Shown: positions 13,601-28,833, counted from the first letter of the stretch. The stretch: 64,000 bases of DNA from Phymorhynchus buccinoides (GCA_017654935.2 CM065682.1:33252432-33316431); one strand, 5' to 3'. The notes: generated from the sequence alone by a model not told the origin. Numbers and translations: made by a program.

Positions 13601-15112
13601 ATTTGTGTGTGTGCGCATGCACATGCAGATGCTTGTATGCTTTTTGTTTTTGTGATTGATGGGTTTGATTGATGGAATTGATTGATGTATGGACACGCAT
13701 TCATTTACCACTATAGGTGCCAGGAGCACAAAGCGAAGGGGGCGGTGGGGGGAGAGGATGTGGATGCTGCCATCTGGGCTGTGTTCTCTGCTCTGGTCTG
13801 GCACACGCAGCAGCTCCGCCAGGACATGGATAAATTCAGTGAGTGTGAGAGAGAGAGAGAGAGGATGTGGATGCTGCCATCTGGGCTGTGTTCTCTGCTC
13901 TGGTCTGGCACACGCAGCAGCTACGCCAGGACATGGATAAATTCAGTGAGTGTGAGAGAGAGAGGGAGAGGATGTGGATGCTGCCATCTGGGCTGTGTTC
14001 TCTGCTCTGGTCTGGCACACGCAGCAGCTACGCCAGGACATGGATAAATTCAGTGAGTGTGAGAGAGAGAGGGAGAGGATGTGGATGCTGCCATCTGGGC
14101 TGTGTTCTCTGCTCTGGTCTGGCACACGCAGCAGCTACGCCAGGACATGGATAAATTCAGTGAGTGTGAGAGAGAGAGAGGGAGAGGATGTGGATGCTGC
14201 CATCTGGGCTGTGTTCTCTGCTCTGGTCTGGCACACGCAGCAGCTCCGCCAGGACATGGATAAATTCAGTGAGTGTGAGAGAGAGAGGGAGAGGATGTGG
14301 ATGCTGACATCTAGGCTGTGTTCTCTACTCTGGTCTGGCACACACAGCAGCTCCGCCAGGACATAAATAAATTCAGTGAGTGTGAGAGAGAGAGAACACT
14401 GAACACTGAAATGTACATTGGCCATGGGCCACAATTCCTCTCGAGGGAAGGGGAAAATCAACACTGGCAAATGTAAAAATCAAAACTGATAAAAAAAATC
14501 CAAATCTCATTCACACACCATAGGCATCAATAGTATTAATTTGAATATCAAGTGACTTGCACTATCAAAAATAATTTAGCCAACCAAAGAATCCAAATCT
14601 CAGTCATGTATCTTTCACATCAATATGTGAAATTACCTGAGCAAACAAACATAATTAATTTGATTAAGCCTTCATTAACAAACATCGGGATACGAATTTC
14701 ATTCATACATCATTCACATCAATGTTATGAAATATCCTGCTAACCAACATTATTAAGCCAACCGAAGGATCCAAATCTCATTCATACATCATTCGCATCA
14801 ATATTCATTGTTTAAATATTATAAAATAACTTATGGCAGCAAAGCGAACTAAAAGATCCAGAACTCATTTATATCATTCACATCAACATCATCCATTTAA
14901 ATTTAAAATAACGCATGTTGACGAACATCAAGGCCAATCGAAAGTTCCAGATATCGTTCACATATCAACCACATCAACATTACCTATTGGTGGGTTTGAT
15001 TGATAGGATTAGTGGAAAAGAAAGCAGCAATAACTGGATTTATTAACCCCACGACTGTTGGAAGAACAATTGAGGACAAAAAGTTATAATATGGAAAAAT
15101 AGAACTGACTTG

Positions 15113-15198
<86 letters not shown>

Positions 15199-17924
15199 AT
15201 GGAGAGAGAGGGGGGAGGGAGAGGGGGAGAGAGAGATATGTTTTGGTTTGATTGTTCAAGTAGGTCTTTAATGTAAAAAAATAATATATATATTATATAT
15301 ACTTTTAATATGTGTATTTATTTCTTGTTATTTATAGATTTGTTGTAGTTTCTTGTGTACATGTATACATTTTACGTGTCCGCAAGAAAATTATCCTTGT
15401 TTGAGGACAAAATAAAATGAAGTTCACTTTTAGAATCAGTCTGGACAAATGACCTGTAGATATAGTATCTTGTTTTGAAGCCAACACCCCCCCAGCAAAA
15501 GAAAAGAAACAAAGAATGTTATTTTAGGAGTTATTCCTCTTGCTACATAGGCAGGATACATATTGTGAGAGTCAAGGGGTTGACATACAACAGCTGATCA
15601 ATGTTTTACAATAAAGTGTTGTTGTTGCTCTGGTGTGCTGAGAGAAGAAAGGACTGTTGTGTGCAGCCAAAAACCCAGAGGCGGGTGTGGTGACCGAAGG
15701 AGTCCTGCAGGCCTACACTACCGCTGAGTCTCTCCGCTTGGCACTGGTCAGTGTGTGTGTGTGTGCGTGTGTGCGTGTGCACACATGTATGGTACATGTG
15801 TGTATGTTTTTGTGTGAGTGTGAAATGGGGCTAGGAGTACTTATTGAAACAATCTCCAATATAAGATTATTGTTTGCAAGTGAAAAAAAAAGCACCAACT
15901 TCTAAGAAACTTTTACTAGCCTTATCTTACCAACAAAATCAAGTTAATTTTCAATGAGGAATAACGTGTGTGTTCGTATGTGTGTACGTGTGCGCACGTG
16001 TGTCGTTCTGTGTCTGTGTTTGGATGCATACTACACTAAGAACTGTCTGCATTATTTTGTGCCCACAAGACATAACTTTCGGTCTTTCATAGTGAAATAT
16101 TCAGTGTACACTAATTGATGAACTGTGTTGGTGTGTGATGGCAGGCCAGTCAGCGACAGAAGCTGGCGGCCCACGAAGAACTGACTGAAGAGAACAACCC
16201 TGTGTTGGCCTGCAAAGAGAAGGCCCTCTATCTCCTCAAGTTCGGGGGCCTCACAAGGGTGCAGCTGAAAAATGAGGTGATCTTATAACTACTTTGATAT
16301 TGTTGGTGTTTGGGTTTTGTGTTGGCCTGCAAAGAGAAGGCCCTCTATCTCCTCAAGTTCGGGGGCCTCACAAGGGTGCAGCTGAAAAATGAGGTGATCT
16401 TATAACTACTTTGATATTGTTGGTGTTTGGGTTTTGTGTTGGCCTGCAAAGAGAAGGCCCTCTATCTCCTCAAGTTCGGGGGCCTCTCAAGGGTGCAGCT
16501 GAAAAATGAGGTGATCTTATAACTACTTTGATATTGTTGGTGTTTGGGTTTTGTGTTGGCCTGCAAAGAGAAGGCCCTCTATCTCAAGTTCGGGGGCCTC
16601 TCAAGGGTGCAGCTGAAAAATGAGGTGATCTTATAACTACTTTGATATTGTTGGTGTTTGGGTTTTGTGTTGGCCTGCAAAGAGAAGGCCCTCTATCTCC
16701 TCAAGTTCGGGGGCCTCTCAAGGGTGCAGCTGAAAAATGAGGTGATCTTATAACTACTTTGATATTGTTGGTGTTTGGGTTTTGTGTTGGCCTGCAAAGA
16801 GAAGGCCCTCTATCTCCTCAAGTTCGGGGGCCTCACAAGGGTGCAGCTGAAAAATGAGGTGATCTTATAACTACTTTGATATTGTTGGTGTTTGGGTTTT
16901 GTGTTGGCCTGCAAAGAGAAGGCCCTCTATCTCCTCAAGTTCGGGGGCCTCTCAAGGGTGCAGCTGAAAAATGAGGTGATCTATAACTACTTTGATATTG
17001 TTGGTGTTTGGGTTTTGTGTTGGCCTGCAAAGAGAAGGCCCTCTATCTCAAGTTCGGGGGCCTCTCAAGGGTGCAGCTGAAAAATGAGGTGATCTTATAA
17101 CTACTTTGATATTGTTGGTGTTTGGGTTTTGTGTTGGCTTGCAAAGAGAAGGCCCTCTATCTCCTCAAGTTCGGGGGCCTCACAAGGGTGCAGCTGAAAA
17201 ATGAGGTGATCTTACAACTTTTAGTTAATAGATTTAAGCCAATCTCCATAGTCACATCTAATGATATCTCCAGAATTTTTGTTCTTTGCGTTTTTACTCT
17301 GATTTCCTTGAGTTTCTTCAATCAATTAAACAATCAATAGTTTCTTCAATCAATTAAACAATCAATCAATTTAATGTATTGTCTTCAAACAAAAGAATTT
17401 TGTTGCTCAGCTTATGCATAAAAATACAGAATAAATAATAAAAACAATTCCTGAACTGGTAAGTTACATAACACACACTGAAAAAGATAATTCTACACAA
17501 CCAATAGGCACAAGTAATAAACATGAAAGCAGTGAAAGTTAACAAAACACACACACACTCGCACACACACTTCTAAAACTGTTTCTTTGTTAATGTTCTC
17601 AGGCGAACACAAAGGGATTTACTTAACAGGTGTGTGATGGCATCAAGATACTTCCCATACTCCCATACGTTCGTCTTCTGATTCTCGTCTCCTCTCCCCT
17701 CCCTCCATCCGTCTCAAATCTGCTGGCCAACGTTCTTTTTCCTGTCAAGTACCATCTCTTTGGAATTCTCTGCCTTCTCCTCTCCGACACTCCAACTCAG
17801 TCTCCTCATTCAAAACCTCTCTTAAAACCCATCTTTTTCCTGCTGCACCCTAAATATTTGATCAGTTGTCTATCTTGTGTGCACGTGAGGGAAGATTGAA
17901 TAAGAGGTTTGTGTTGTGCTTTGT

Positions 17925-17969
<45 letters not shown>

Positions 17970-18210
17970 ATGAGTGTTGTGTGTGTGTGAGCATGCATGT
18001 GTGCATACATGTGTGCTTGTGTGTGTTTTGGTTTTGTGGGTTGTGTGTGCACCCATGTGTGTGTGTGTCTGTGTGTTTGTCTGTCTGCGTGCGTACGTTG
18101 TGTGTGAGGGTGTTTCTGTATGTGTTGGTGTATGTGGTCAGTCTGTGTGGCTCAGTTGATGTGTGCTTACTGAATGGGGGATGAACGAGTCGGTGTTGTT
18201 AAATGTGTGT

Positions 18211-18249
<39 letters not shown>

Positions 18250-21200
18250 GCTTTGTATGTATGCGTTGTTGCTGGTTGGTGTCATTCTTGAATGCTGTTT
18301 TTGTTGTCTATTTGTTGATGAAAAATTGATTGTAAAGCGCTTTGGGCTCATCTGAGGTAAAGCGCTATATAAATGTACAAATATTATTATTATTATTATT
18401 ATACTGTTGACAGTGTTTGTGTTTTTGTGTTTGGTTGTTTTGTTTAGCAACAAGAAAGATGTGTTGTCCACAAGTTTGTATGCTCTTTAAAAGTGCTCTG
18501 ATTTTTCTGTTTCACTCTGTTCACTAGCTGCGCGCCAAGACCAGCAAGATGTCGCTAAAAAAGGCAGGGAACAGGAAGTTTGATAAACAAGCAGTGAGGG
18601 TAAGTAAAGGATCGGGTATATATCTGAGAGATTTTATCTCTTTCTACGTAAAGTGTGTGTACATGTGGGGGTGTAGAAATTATTTCATATAGAAAGTGTT
18701 CAGAAATTGCACAGAAAACTCATACTTTTTAAATTATTTCATATAGAAAGTGTTCAGAAATTGCATAGAAAACTCATACTTTTTAAATCCTTTTAATCCC
18801 CCGAAGACGGAGTGTGGCTGATCATGTGGCGGGGTAATAAAAAACGGTCACATACGTATTGTTCTCATCCCTAATGCATGTGTACCATAGTGTTCAAGTA
18901 CTTCAGCTGTTGGGATGATCCCTGGAGTCTTAGCCAGGGTGCGTCAACAACAACAGCAAATCCTTTTAAAATCTCTATCATCATCTAAGACATTGTTCAA
19001 CAGATGTCAGCTTTTCATGAAATGAAAAAAAAAAAATCATTGTTAACCTTAAAGGTGGACCCTGATGGATGAGTTTTTGCAAGAAACACGTCGAGATCAC
19101 CAGAAAGACAGCCTTTTCAAGGATCAGAACACTCACTTTGCTCTGATTTCCTAGAAATTAAAACAGCGATTCCTCCTTGGCGGAGATGCCGGAGAGAGTA
19201 GCCATTTTGGATGGGGTGGGTGAAAGTCACTCATTGTGGTTGAAGCGTTTTCTTTTTTTTGTAGTGCAGTAAAAAAAAAAAATGGAGCTGTTTCCTTTGT
19301 TGTGAGCGAAACCTTTAGATAATCTGTATGAAATTAAAAAAGAAAAAAGAAAAAAAGGCTTGTATTGCGAACATTTCTTGTAAATGATTTGGTCTAAACA
19401 CAGGCGGCCATTAGAAAAGAGACTGCACATGCCTTCTCTTTGGGTGAAAGAATTTGACTTCCAGCACCTCCGCCAAGGAGGAATCGCCGATTTGACAGTT
19501 TGATTTCTAGGAAACCAGAGCAAAGTGAGTGTTGCGATCTCTGTAAAGGGTGTTTTCCTGGTGATCTCGACGTGTTTCTTACAAAAACTCATCCGTTAGG
19601 GTGGCCCTTTGATAAATCGTAAATTAAATTTTTGTTTAAATCGATTTTCACGCAGTAAGACGCAAAGAACACAGCAGGAAGTTGCAAGCATAGAACTCTC
19701 ACTCATGCGATGATTTCATTGACCGAAATAGCAAATGCTCCCATCATGGTTGACAATTAACACATGTGCAGTGAATACTGGAAGGCGTTGAATTTGATTT
19801 TTTTTTGCCAGGTTCATGGTGTTGTTTTTTAGTGTTCTTGTAAATTTATTTTGTACACACTAAGAGTCGTATTGGATGAAAATTACAGTAGGTTTTTCTG
19901 GTTATTTTAATTTTTGTACAGGTGGATCTTGCAGAGAAGTTTCCGTCTTTTCGTTTGATCATGGAGTTTGTTCAGGACCCTGCCTGGACCACTGGGAGGT
20001 CAGTCTAGTTAGGGTGTGGGGTGTGTGTGCGTCTCTGTGGTGCGCATGCGTGCATGTATGTGTGCAAGTGTGTGTTTGTGTGGGTGTAGGTGTGCGTGGG
20101 TTTGATATGTGGTTTGCATGAGTTTGTGCTTGTGGATTTCTTCTTTTCCTCCTCAACATCATTGTAGCTATCGTTGTCACAGTCGTCATCATTAATGTAA
20201 GAGGAGTAACAAATAAATAACCATTCCAAAATGCTATTCTCGGTTATATACTAATTTAATTAAGGTGGATGGATTTATGTTACCCAAATAGCAAATTCTA
20301 TGCATAGAACATAAACTTATCATTTGGGCTTCATGAATTATTTTCGTGCATTGCATTCAAATAAAGAACTTGAAATAATTTCTTTTTTCTCTCATAGAGT
20401 TCATCAGATGCTTCAGGAGCGCATCAAGTTTGCCACGTCGCTGTGTGAAGTGTACACCTTCTGTGCAGAGTTCATTCGCGTCGTCAGCAAAGAAGACATG
20501 TTTCAGGTAGGTTTGTCACGTCGCTGTGTGAGGTATGCACCTTCTGTGCAGAGTTCATTCGCGTCGTCAGCAAAGAAGACATTTTTTCAGGTAGGTTTGT
20601 CACGTCGCTGTGTGAGGTATGCACCTTCTGTGCAGAATTAATTTGTGTCGTCAGCAAAGAAGAGATGTTTCAGGTAGGTTTGTCACGTCGCTGTGTGAAG
20701 TGTACACCTTCTGTGCAGAATTCATTTGTGTCGTCAGCAAAGAAGACATGTTTCAGGTAGGTTTGTCACGTCGCTGTGTGAAGTGTACACCTGTGCAGAA
20801 TTCATTTGTGTCGTCAGCAAAGAAGACATGCTTCAGGCATCCAGCAATCGCTTTATTTTGGTGTGTGTGTGTGACTGTTTACATTTTGTTGATACGGAAA
20901 TCTCAGGTGTTTCTTCCACAGGCATTTTATTTTGTTTACTATTTTAGTTTATTTTTATTTTGCCTTGAACAACAGTTAGTTCCCCCAAGTTTTCTCAGGC
21001 TTGTGAACAGTTTATGTTCAATAGAGCATCTTTTATTTTTTGTGCCAGAAAAGTTTGTCTTACTAGTTTTCATAGATTTTTGTTGTTGAATATTTGGCTT
21101 TGTTTTGGATGGCTTTTTCTTTATGAAAACGTATCCCCTTTGTAGTGGAGGCTGTTGTGGTGTTTAGTGCAGGTTATTGCTCTCCTCTCACTCAGTATCA

Positions 21201-22730
21201 AGCTCTTGAAAGCATGCATTGTTTCTCAACCTTTACCGCATCAGGTTCAAGGGAAGACTTACTATAGTCCAGACTACAAATCATAGAATTCAGATCACTA
21301 CTCATATCTTGACCCACTTCCTGATGCTGCTGCTGCTGATTTTTTATTATTGTACAGTTTCTAGTGCCCCCTGTGGGGATACCAGGCGGTCTTTCGTATA
21401 AATAGTTCCCCAATGATTTTTTTAATTATATAGATGCCAGTGGTGGTGTTCGTATAATCGATGCTGGGCAAGTTTTCCAAGCATAATACCAACAGGCTGG
21501 ACAGCTGCTGCTGCTGCTGATATTTATTATTATACAGTAGCTGATGGTGATGTCTGTACAGCCAATACCGAATGAGCAGGGCAAGTTATCTAAGCATTAA
21601 TGCGGACAAGCTGGATGAATGATAATGATGATGCTGATTGTTATTTGTTTTAATCCCCGCACAGTTCCCAGTGGTGCTGTTCCTCCAGTCGATGCTGGGC
21701 TACCAGGACAAGTTCTCCAAGCACTATGCCGATGGCTTGGACGGATGCGGGCTGCAGCTGGAAAACCGAGTTCGCACGGCCTACTACATGCTGGTGCGCC
21801 GCCTGGCCGAGCCCTTTGAGAAGCAGAGGCCCCACACCACCGACCCCAAGGTGCTGCCAGCCTACGACTTCATCCAGGCCTGCCTTTTGCACCTGTTGGA
21901 CACTCAGTGGCAGGTAAGGCTTGGGAGGGAGATAGGGGAGAGGGGGAGCAGTTCAAGGGGCAAAGGCCCCACAGCATCGGCTCCCAAGTTCCTGTCCGCT
22001 TATGACTTCATCCAGGCCTGCCTTTTGCACCGTCCTGTTGGACACTCAGTGGCAGGTAAGGCTTGGGTGGGGCGTGGGAGAGAGATGGGGCAAGCAGGGT
22101 GAGCAGTTCAAGGGGCAAAGGCCCCACATCATTGGCTCCCAAGTTCCTGTCCGGTTATGACTTCATGCAAGCCTGTCTTCTTCATCTACTGGACTCTCAG
22201 TAGCAGATGAACGAGTGTGGTAGGGTGGGGGGGGGGGGGACTAGTGTATGAGGGTGAGGGAGAGGGTGAGCCTTTTGAGAAGCAGAGGCCCCACAGCACC
22301 GACCCCAAGGTGCTGCCAGCTTACGACTTCATCCAGGCAGGGGGGTAGTGTGCTTCTGAATACTGTGTTTGATAGGAAAATGGAAGTGAATACAGAAAGG
22401 TCTCTCATTAAAAGAAAATGCTTTGCTAGGTTTTACTATAACCTTTTGTTTATATTAATAGTGAATTGACTTTTCGGTGATAATTTCCTTGTCCCAAATC
22501 TGACCTTTTTCCCCTCCCTCCCCATATATTGGAGAGTTACTTAGTTTTGTTAAATTATAATAAATCGCTCTTTTTATAACCAGCGGCAAATGCTCATTTG
22601 TGTGTGCGTGTGAACAATTATGTTCATGTTGTCCACAGCCCAATGACCTGTCCTTTGTGAAGGACATCAAGCTGCCAGATCTCTTCTTCACCTTGGCTAA
22701 AGGTAGTGTAATTCTTAGCTCTGTGTGTGT

Positions 22731-22805
<75 letters not shown>

Positions 22806-25658
22806 TGTGTGTTTTGCTTGGATGGATGATGTATATTTGTAATGTATCCTGTTAATCTGATCACATTGGATTGTAGCTAGAAATGATTGATCGAGAAAAT
22901 TGAAAATGATGGGTCCAACTTCCAAGCAGTTTTTAATAGTAATAATAATAATGGATAGCATTTTTCAAAGCGCCTTTCTATAATTAATTGACACTAAACG
23001 ACAAGGCGCTACCATTCACTGATACACAGTCACACTTAACATTTTCACCCATTCATTCAACCAGATACAAGTTCAAGAATGAAAATCTTGCATAATTAAA
23101 CTGAATGAGCTTTGAATGAAATGGGTCTTTAGTTTAGCCTTGAAACCAGAGAGAGTTGGTTCATGACAGAGATCAACTAACTGGCAGAGAATTCCAAACA
23201 GCAGGGGCAGTAAAACTGAAACTGCGGTCACCAAATGATTTAGTAATGACTTTTACTGTAACTATGAAACATGTACCGGTACTGGTATCTTAAAAAATTG
23301 ACATTGACACTTGTGTGATTTTTTTATGGGGTGATCCCCAAGCTGCAATATGGTTTATAATTTGAATCATATTATGCTTCATGGCCTTTACACCTCTTTG
23401 ATCAGGCACAGGGCTTTATTGTTTTAGCTTTTTTTTCTTGGTTTCATCTTAGTGAATGAACAAATACTCTTTTGAAGCCTGTGTGATTGCAAGAGTGATA
23501 CAAATTTGTGCGTATTAAAAACATGAAAAAAAGTTATAAAAATATAACTCTGCTATCCTTGATTCAAATGCAAGTCACCTTTCCCTAATAGCATTTTTTA
23601 TTTTTATTATTTTTATTTTTTTTTTATTTGTAAAGAAACAAAACTGTAATAGACCAGGGTTAGTAGAGTAATAACAAGAATCGGAATAAAAAAGAAAACT
23701 TTATGTGTGTGTGTGTGCATTTAAAAAAAAGTAAAACATTGTGCATTATCTTCATAGTATCCAATAAGTTTCGACTTAAATCAATAATATTCTATAGTTA
23801 AGTTGTTGTTTTTCTTTAAAGAGGAAAGTGTAAAACAAGTGGCTGTCGAAGTGCTGAAACAAAACCTCTAGTGGCTTCTGTTTCCCTAGACACGGTGAAG
23901 ATGCGAGACGTTACGGTGGGGAGTGGGGAGAGGGAGGAGGAGCTGAAGGAATATGACCAGTGCATGAAGTGGTTTGACGAGTGCTCCAAGGGCCCCTGTG
24001 GCTTCAACAGCTGGTACTCCCAGAAAGAAGACGCCGCCAAGGAGGAAAGAAAGGTATTGTATTGAGTCATGCTGTATTGTCTTGTATTGAGTTGCATTAT
24101 GTTGTCTTGTAAGCTCCAAGGGGCCCTGCGGCTTCAACAGCTGGTATTCCCAGAAAGAAGGCACTGCCAAGGAGGAAAGAAAGGTCTGGTAGTGAGTTGT
24201 GTTGTATTGTCTTGTATTGAGTCATGCTGTATTGTGTTGTATTGAATTGTATTATGTTGTCTTGTATGCTCTAAGGGGCCCTGCGGCTTCAACAGCTGGT
24301 TCTCCCAGAAAGAAGGCGCTGCCAAGGAGGAAAGAAAGGTCTTGTATTGAGTCATGCTGTATTGTGTTGTATCGAATTGCATTATGTTGTGTTGTATGCT
24401 CTAAGGGGCCCTGCGGCTTCAACAGCTGGTATTCCCAGAAAGAAGGCGCTGCCAAGGAGGAAAGAAAGGTCTTGTATTGAGTCATGCTGTATTGTGTTGT
24501 ATCGAATTGCATTATGTTGTGTTGTATGCTCTAAGGGGCCCTGCGGCTTCAACAGCTGGTATTCCCAGAAAGAAGGCGCTGCCAAGGAGGAAAGAAAGGT
24601 ATTGTATTGAGTCATGCTGTATTGTGTTGTATCGAATTGCATTATGTTGTGTTGTATGCTCTAAGGGGCCCTGCGGCTTCAACAGCTGGTATTCCCAGAA
24701 AGAAGGCGCTGCCAAGGAGGAAAGAAAGGTATTGTATTGAGTCATGCTGTATTGTGTTGTATCGAATTGCATTATGTTGTGTTGTATGCTCTAAGGGGCC
24801 CTGCGGCTTCAACAGCTGGTATTCCCAGAAAGAAGACGCTGCCAAGGAGGAAAGAAAGGTATTGTATTGAGTCATGCTGTATTGTGTTGTATCGAATTGC
24901 ATTATGTTGTGTTGTATGCTCTAAGGGGCCCTGCGGCTTCAACAGCTGGTATTCCCAGAAAGAAGGCGCTGCCAAGGAGGAAAGAAAGGTATTGTATTGA
25001 GTCATGCTGTATTGTGTTGTATCGAATTGCATTATGTTGTGTTGTATGCTCTAAGGGGCCCTGCGGCTTCAACAGCTGGTATTCCCAGAAAGAAGACGCC
25101 GCCAAGGAGGAAAGAAAGGTCTGGTAGTGAGTTGTGTTGTATTGTCTTGTATTGAGTCATGCTGTATTGTGTTGTATCGAATTGTATTATGTTGTGTTGT
25201 ATGCTCCAAGGGGATCTGCGACTTCAACAACTGGTATTCCCAGAAAGAAGACGCTGCCAAGGAGGAAAGAAAGATCTTGTATTGAGTTCTTCTTCTCCCG
25301 TTGAGTATCCACAATCATCAGTTTGATTTTATCATACTATATATATATATATATACAGTCGAGGTCCGAAGTCGGGCATTAAAAACATAATGAAACAAAA
25401 ACCTACTCTACGAAGATGACCCAGCCAGTTGGGTCTTGCTGATTGAGCCCCTGACGTGATGCTGAGTTGGCAGGAACTCCTAAACTAGGGGATTTTTTTT
25501 TTTTTAAATGCATAGTTGTATTGTGCTGTATTATATTGTGTTGTATCGAATTGTACTATGTTGTATTGTATGCTCCAAGGGACCCTGCGGCTTCAGCAGC
25601 TGGTATTCCCATGTGGCTAGGTTCTGAGACCTGCTCTCTCCCTCCCTTCCTCTGTCTC

Positions 25659-25722
<64 letters not shown>

Positions 25723-25793
25723 GTTTGTCGCCAGGTTCTGAGACCGGCTCTCTCCTTCACTCTTTTCTCTCCTCTCTCTCTCCCCCCCTCTCT

Positions 25794-25862
<69 letters not shown>

Positions 25863-25936
25863 CCCCCCCCCCCCCCACTGACTGTTACTGTGTTGCAGGC
25901 CATTTAAGATTTGTGGCCAGGTTCTGTGACCTGTTG

Positions 25937-25997
<61 letters not shown>

Positions 25998-26018
25998 TTT
26001 TTTCTGGCTCTTTCTCTC

Positions 26019-26051
<33 letters not shown>

Positions 26052-26457
26052 ACTTTAGGCGAGTCTTACATTAATTTCATAGTACTTTGATAATGAATAT
26101 CTTTCTCCCCCCCTCCCTTCCCCCCTCCTCCACTCTCTCACCTTCGGCGAGTCTAACATTCATTTAATATATTTACATAATACTTTGATAGTATCCCCCC
26201 CCCTGTCTTTAGGGCTGTATGATGTATCGCTATGGACAATAAACTGTCAAGCTATTGTAGCTCATATTCTTTTTTGCGTCCTTCATAATCATAAGTTGCC
26301 AAATTAACTACAGTTTCATCTCTACATGAGGTATTAGGTACTTTATAATCACGGAGGCGTTTCTGTGAAATTCGGGTTGCTCCCACCTGGAGAGCGCGTC
26401 ACAGCCAACTTTTTCGTTGCCACTGGGATTAACGTGTGCTGAGTGCATGGGCACACG

Positions 26458-26488
<31 letters not shown>

Positions 26489-28833
26489 TCTACATTCAGA
26501 CCGTAAGGCCTAGTGCAAAGTGAGAGGAAAAATCCCCTGTACTTAGGTTCGAACTCGGGTTTACTTGACACGAGGCGAACGCTCTACCAATGTGCCACTC
26601 TGACAGCAAAATATTCAACAGAAATCTACAGGAATTCACCAACTGACCGTCACTGTGTTGCAGGCCATTCAGATGTTTGTGGCCAGGTTCTGCGATCTGC
26701 TGGACGTGGAGATCACCTGTGACGGCTGTGGGGTCACCTTGCCCGGCCGACGCTACCGCTGCTTCCAGTGTGTCGACATGGACCTCTGCACCACCTGCTA
26801 CTCAGGTCATTGCAACCCCGCATTCATTCACAGCCTAATGTTCATTCACTTATACACTCATTCGTGCAGTCGTTTAGATACAGTGGAACCTCCCTTATAA
26901 GACCTTCAAAAATCATCCAAAATGAGGTCTTACAAGGAGGGGTCTTATAAGGGAGGTAATTGTAATACTTACAAAGAAGGGCAATGTCTCAGAGAAGTAG
27001 GTCTTCTATGGGAGGGAGTCTTATAATGGGAGGTCTTATAGGAAGGTTCCACTGTAGTCACGTTTGCATTCACCCACTTGCTGCTACCAGCGTGCTGACT
27101 TGTTCACCACTTGCTGTTCAGATCATTGGACATACTGACTTGTTCACTTATTCCCAACACTGCAACAGTAGGCATTACTGTACATGAAACTGTTGTCCAG
27201 TTGAAAGGGGAAAATGATGTAATGTAGATTCTATGTTGTGGGCAGGTGGAGTGAAGCCAAGGGATCATCACGATGACTGAAAACTGATGTAATGTACATG
27301 ATCCAGTTGAAAGGGGAAAATGATGTAATGTAGATCCTGTGTTGTGGGCAGGTGGAGTGAAGCCAGAGGGGGATCATCATGATGACCACGACTTTGTCCA
27401 TCTGCTGTGAGTTTGCTTAGTTTCTTTTGTTTGAGGTTAAAGAACACGTTGCACACCACTGTCTGCTTGTTTCCAGTGAAACAGTACGTTTATTAGTTTT
27501 TGATTTTTCGCAATTTAAAGCGACATAGAAAAATGTGTACATTTTTATATGTAAGAGAAGATAATCAGTTGACTGAAAACAGTGGAACGGCAACTCTTGA
27601 GCTTCTGTCTGTCAAATTAATGACCCCCCCCCCCCCCCCCTACAGGTGGAAATGTAAATATTGCCAATCCCAAATCTAAGCTTGCTTGATTTCTGTCCTC
27701 TTTACTGTCATGAATAAAGCTTGTCTTACAGTCATTCATGCATTAACCCTCTTGCATTCGCACATGTAGTACCGTATTCAGATATTCTCACACATTTTTA
27801 AAGAAAATCCATCTTTTGAAGCACACAGACCACCATATAGTTGCCATAGCATCTGTGCAAGTGAGAAGCTTCTTCATAGTGTGTGTATAGCAAGCTAGAA
27901 CTTTATGCGTGATGGAAATGCCATCAGAGGGGAGCTCAAAGAGTGGAGGCAAGCTATGGCTGATTTTGGCTGGCTTGAATACATGGAGGCAACTTCCAGC
28001 TGGCCGATTTTGGCTGACTTGAATGCAAGAGGGTTGAAGATGTATAAAGTACAAAGCATACACAGGCTTTCTCTTTCCGTGTCTTACCTCTCCTTCTTGT
28101 CTGTTTGCCAATTTCTGTTCTTAAATCTTTCCTTTGTTTGAGAATCTGGTTGTCTAACATTTGGAAATGTGAGCTGCCTGGTTTTGATGCATCAGAATTA
28201 TGTGAGGATTTGCAAATTTTGGAGGATTATAGATTCGCTCCCCTTGAACTGCTGGTCTCGGATTCTGCGACCTGAACGTGCGGAGGTGTGGCTGCGAATT
28301 GGGAATCGGAATGAGTGGCGTGGAAGCAACGCCACTGTACGGCCCAGAAGATGGGACAGCAAAAAAAAAAAAAAAAAAAAAATTTGAGGATTAAGAATGT
28401 CTTGACAGAAGATGTACTTCTGGTGGCAGAGTTTTAAAATTATTTTTTGTATATATTTTTTAGTGAAGACAATTTTTTTTATACCAAATGATTTTTTTCT
28501 TCAGTCATATTGGGAACTGATTTCAATGTTGTCCTCAGTATAGTATAGGACGTGATAGCCCTTTTATTGCGGTATTCAGATGATTTGAATTCAGACTATT
28601 CTGATGCCTGTGTTATCAATGATGTGTATAATTCCAGGTACAAGTGCAACAAGTGCCAAGCATTCATTGTGGGCACACGCATCCACTGCAACAACTGTGA
28701 GGACTTCGACTTGTGCCTGGGCTGCCACACCCGTGGAAAGTTCCCCTCAGGGTTAGTTTGTGTGTGTACTTAGGGGTAGGGGGTAAGGGTGGATGGTGTG
28801 TGTGTGTTGATGTGTGTGCAGGGGGGTAAAGAT

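Noticed and set aside
24054..25314. Serial + and minus ORFs of about 87 codons every 130 bp
   Set aside because: Frames of the exon 17 tandem array; each is cut by stops in the intron part.
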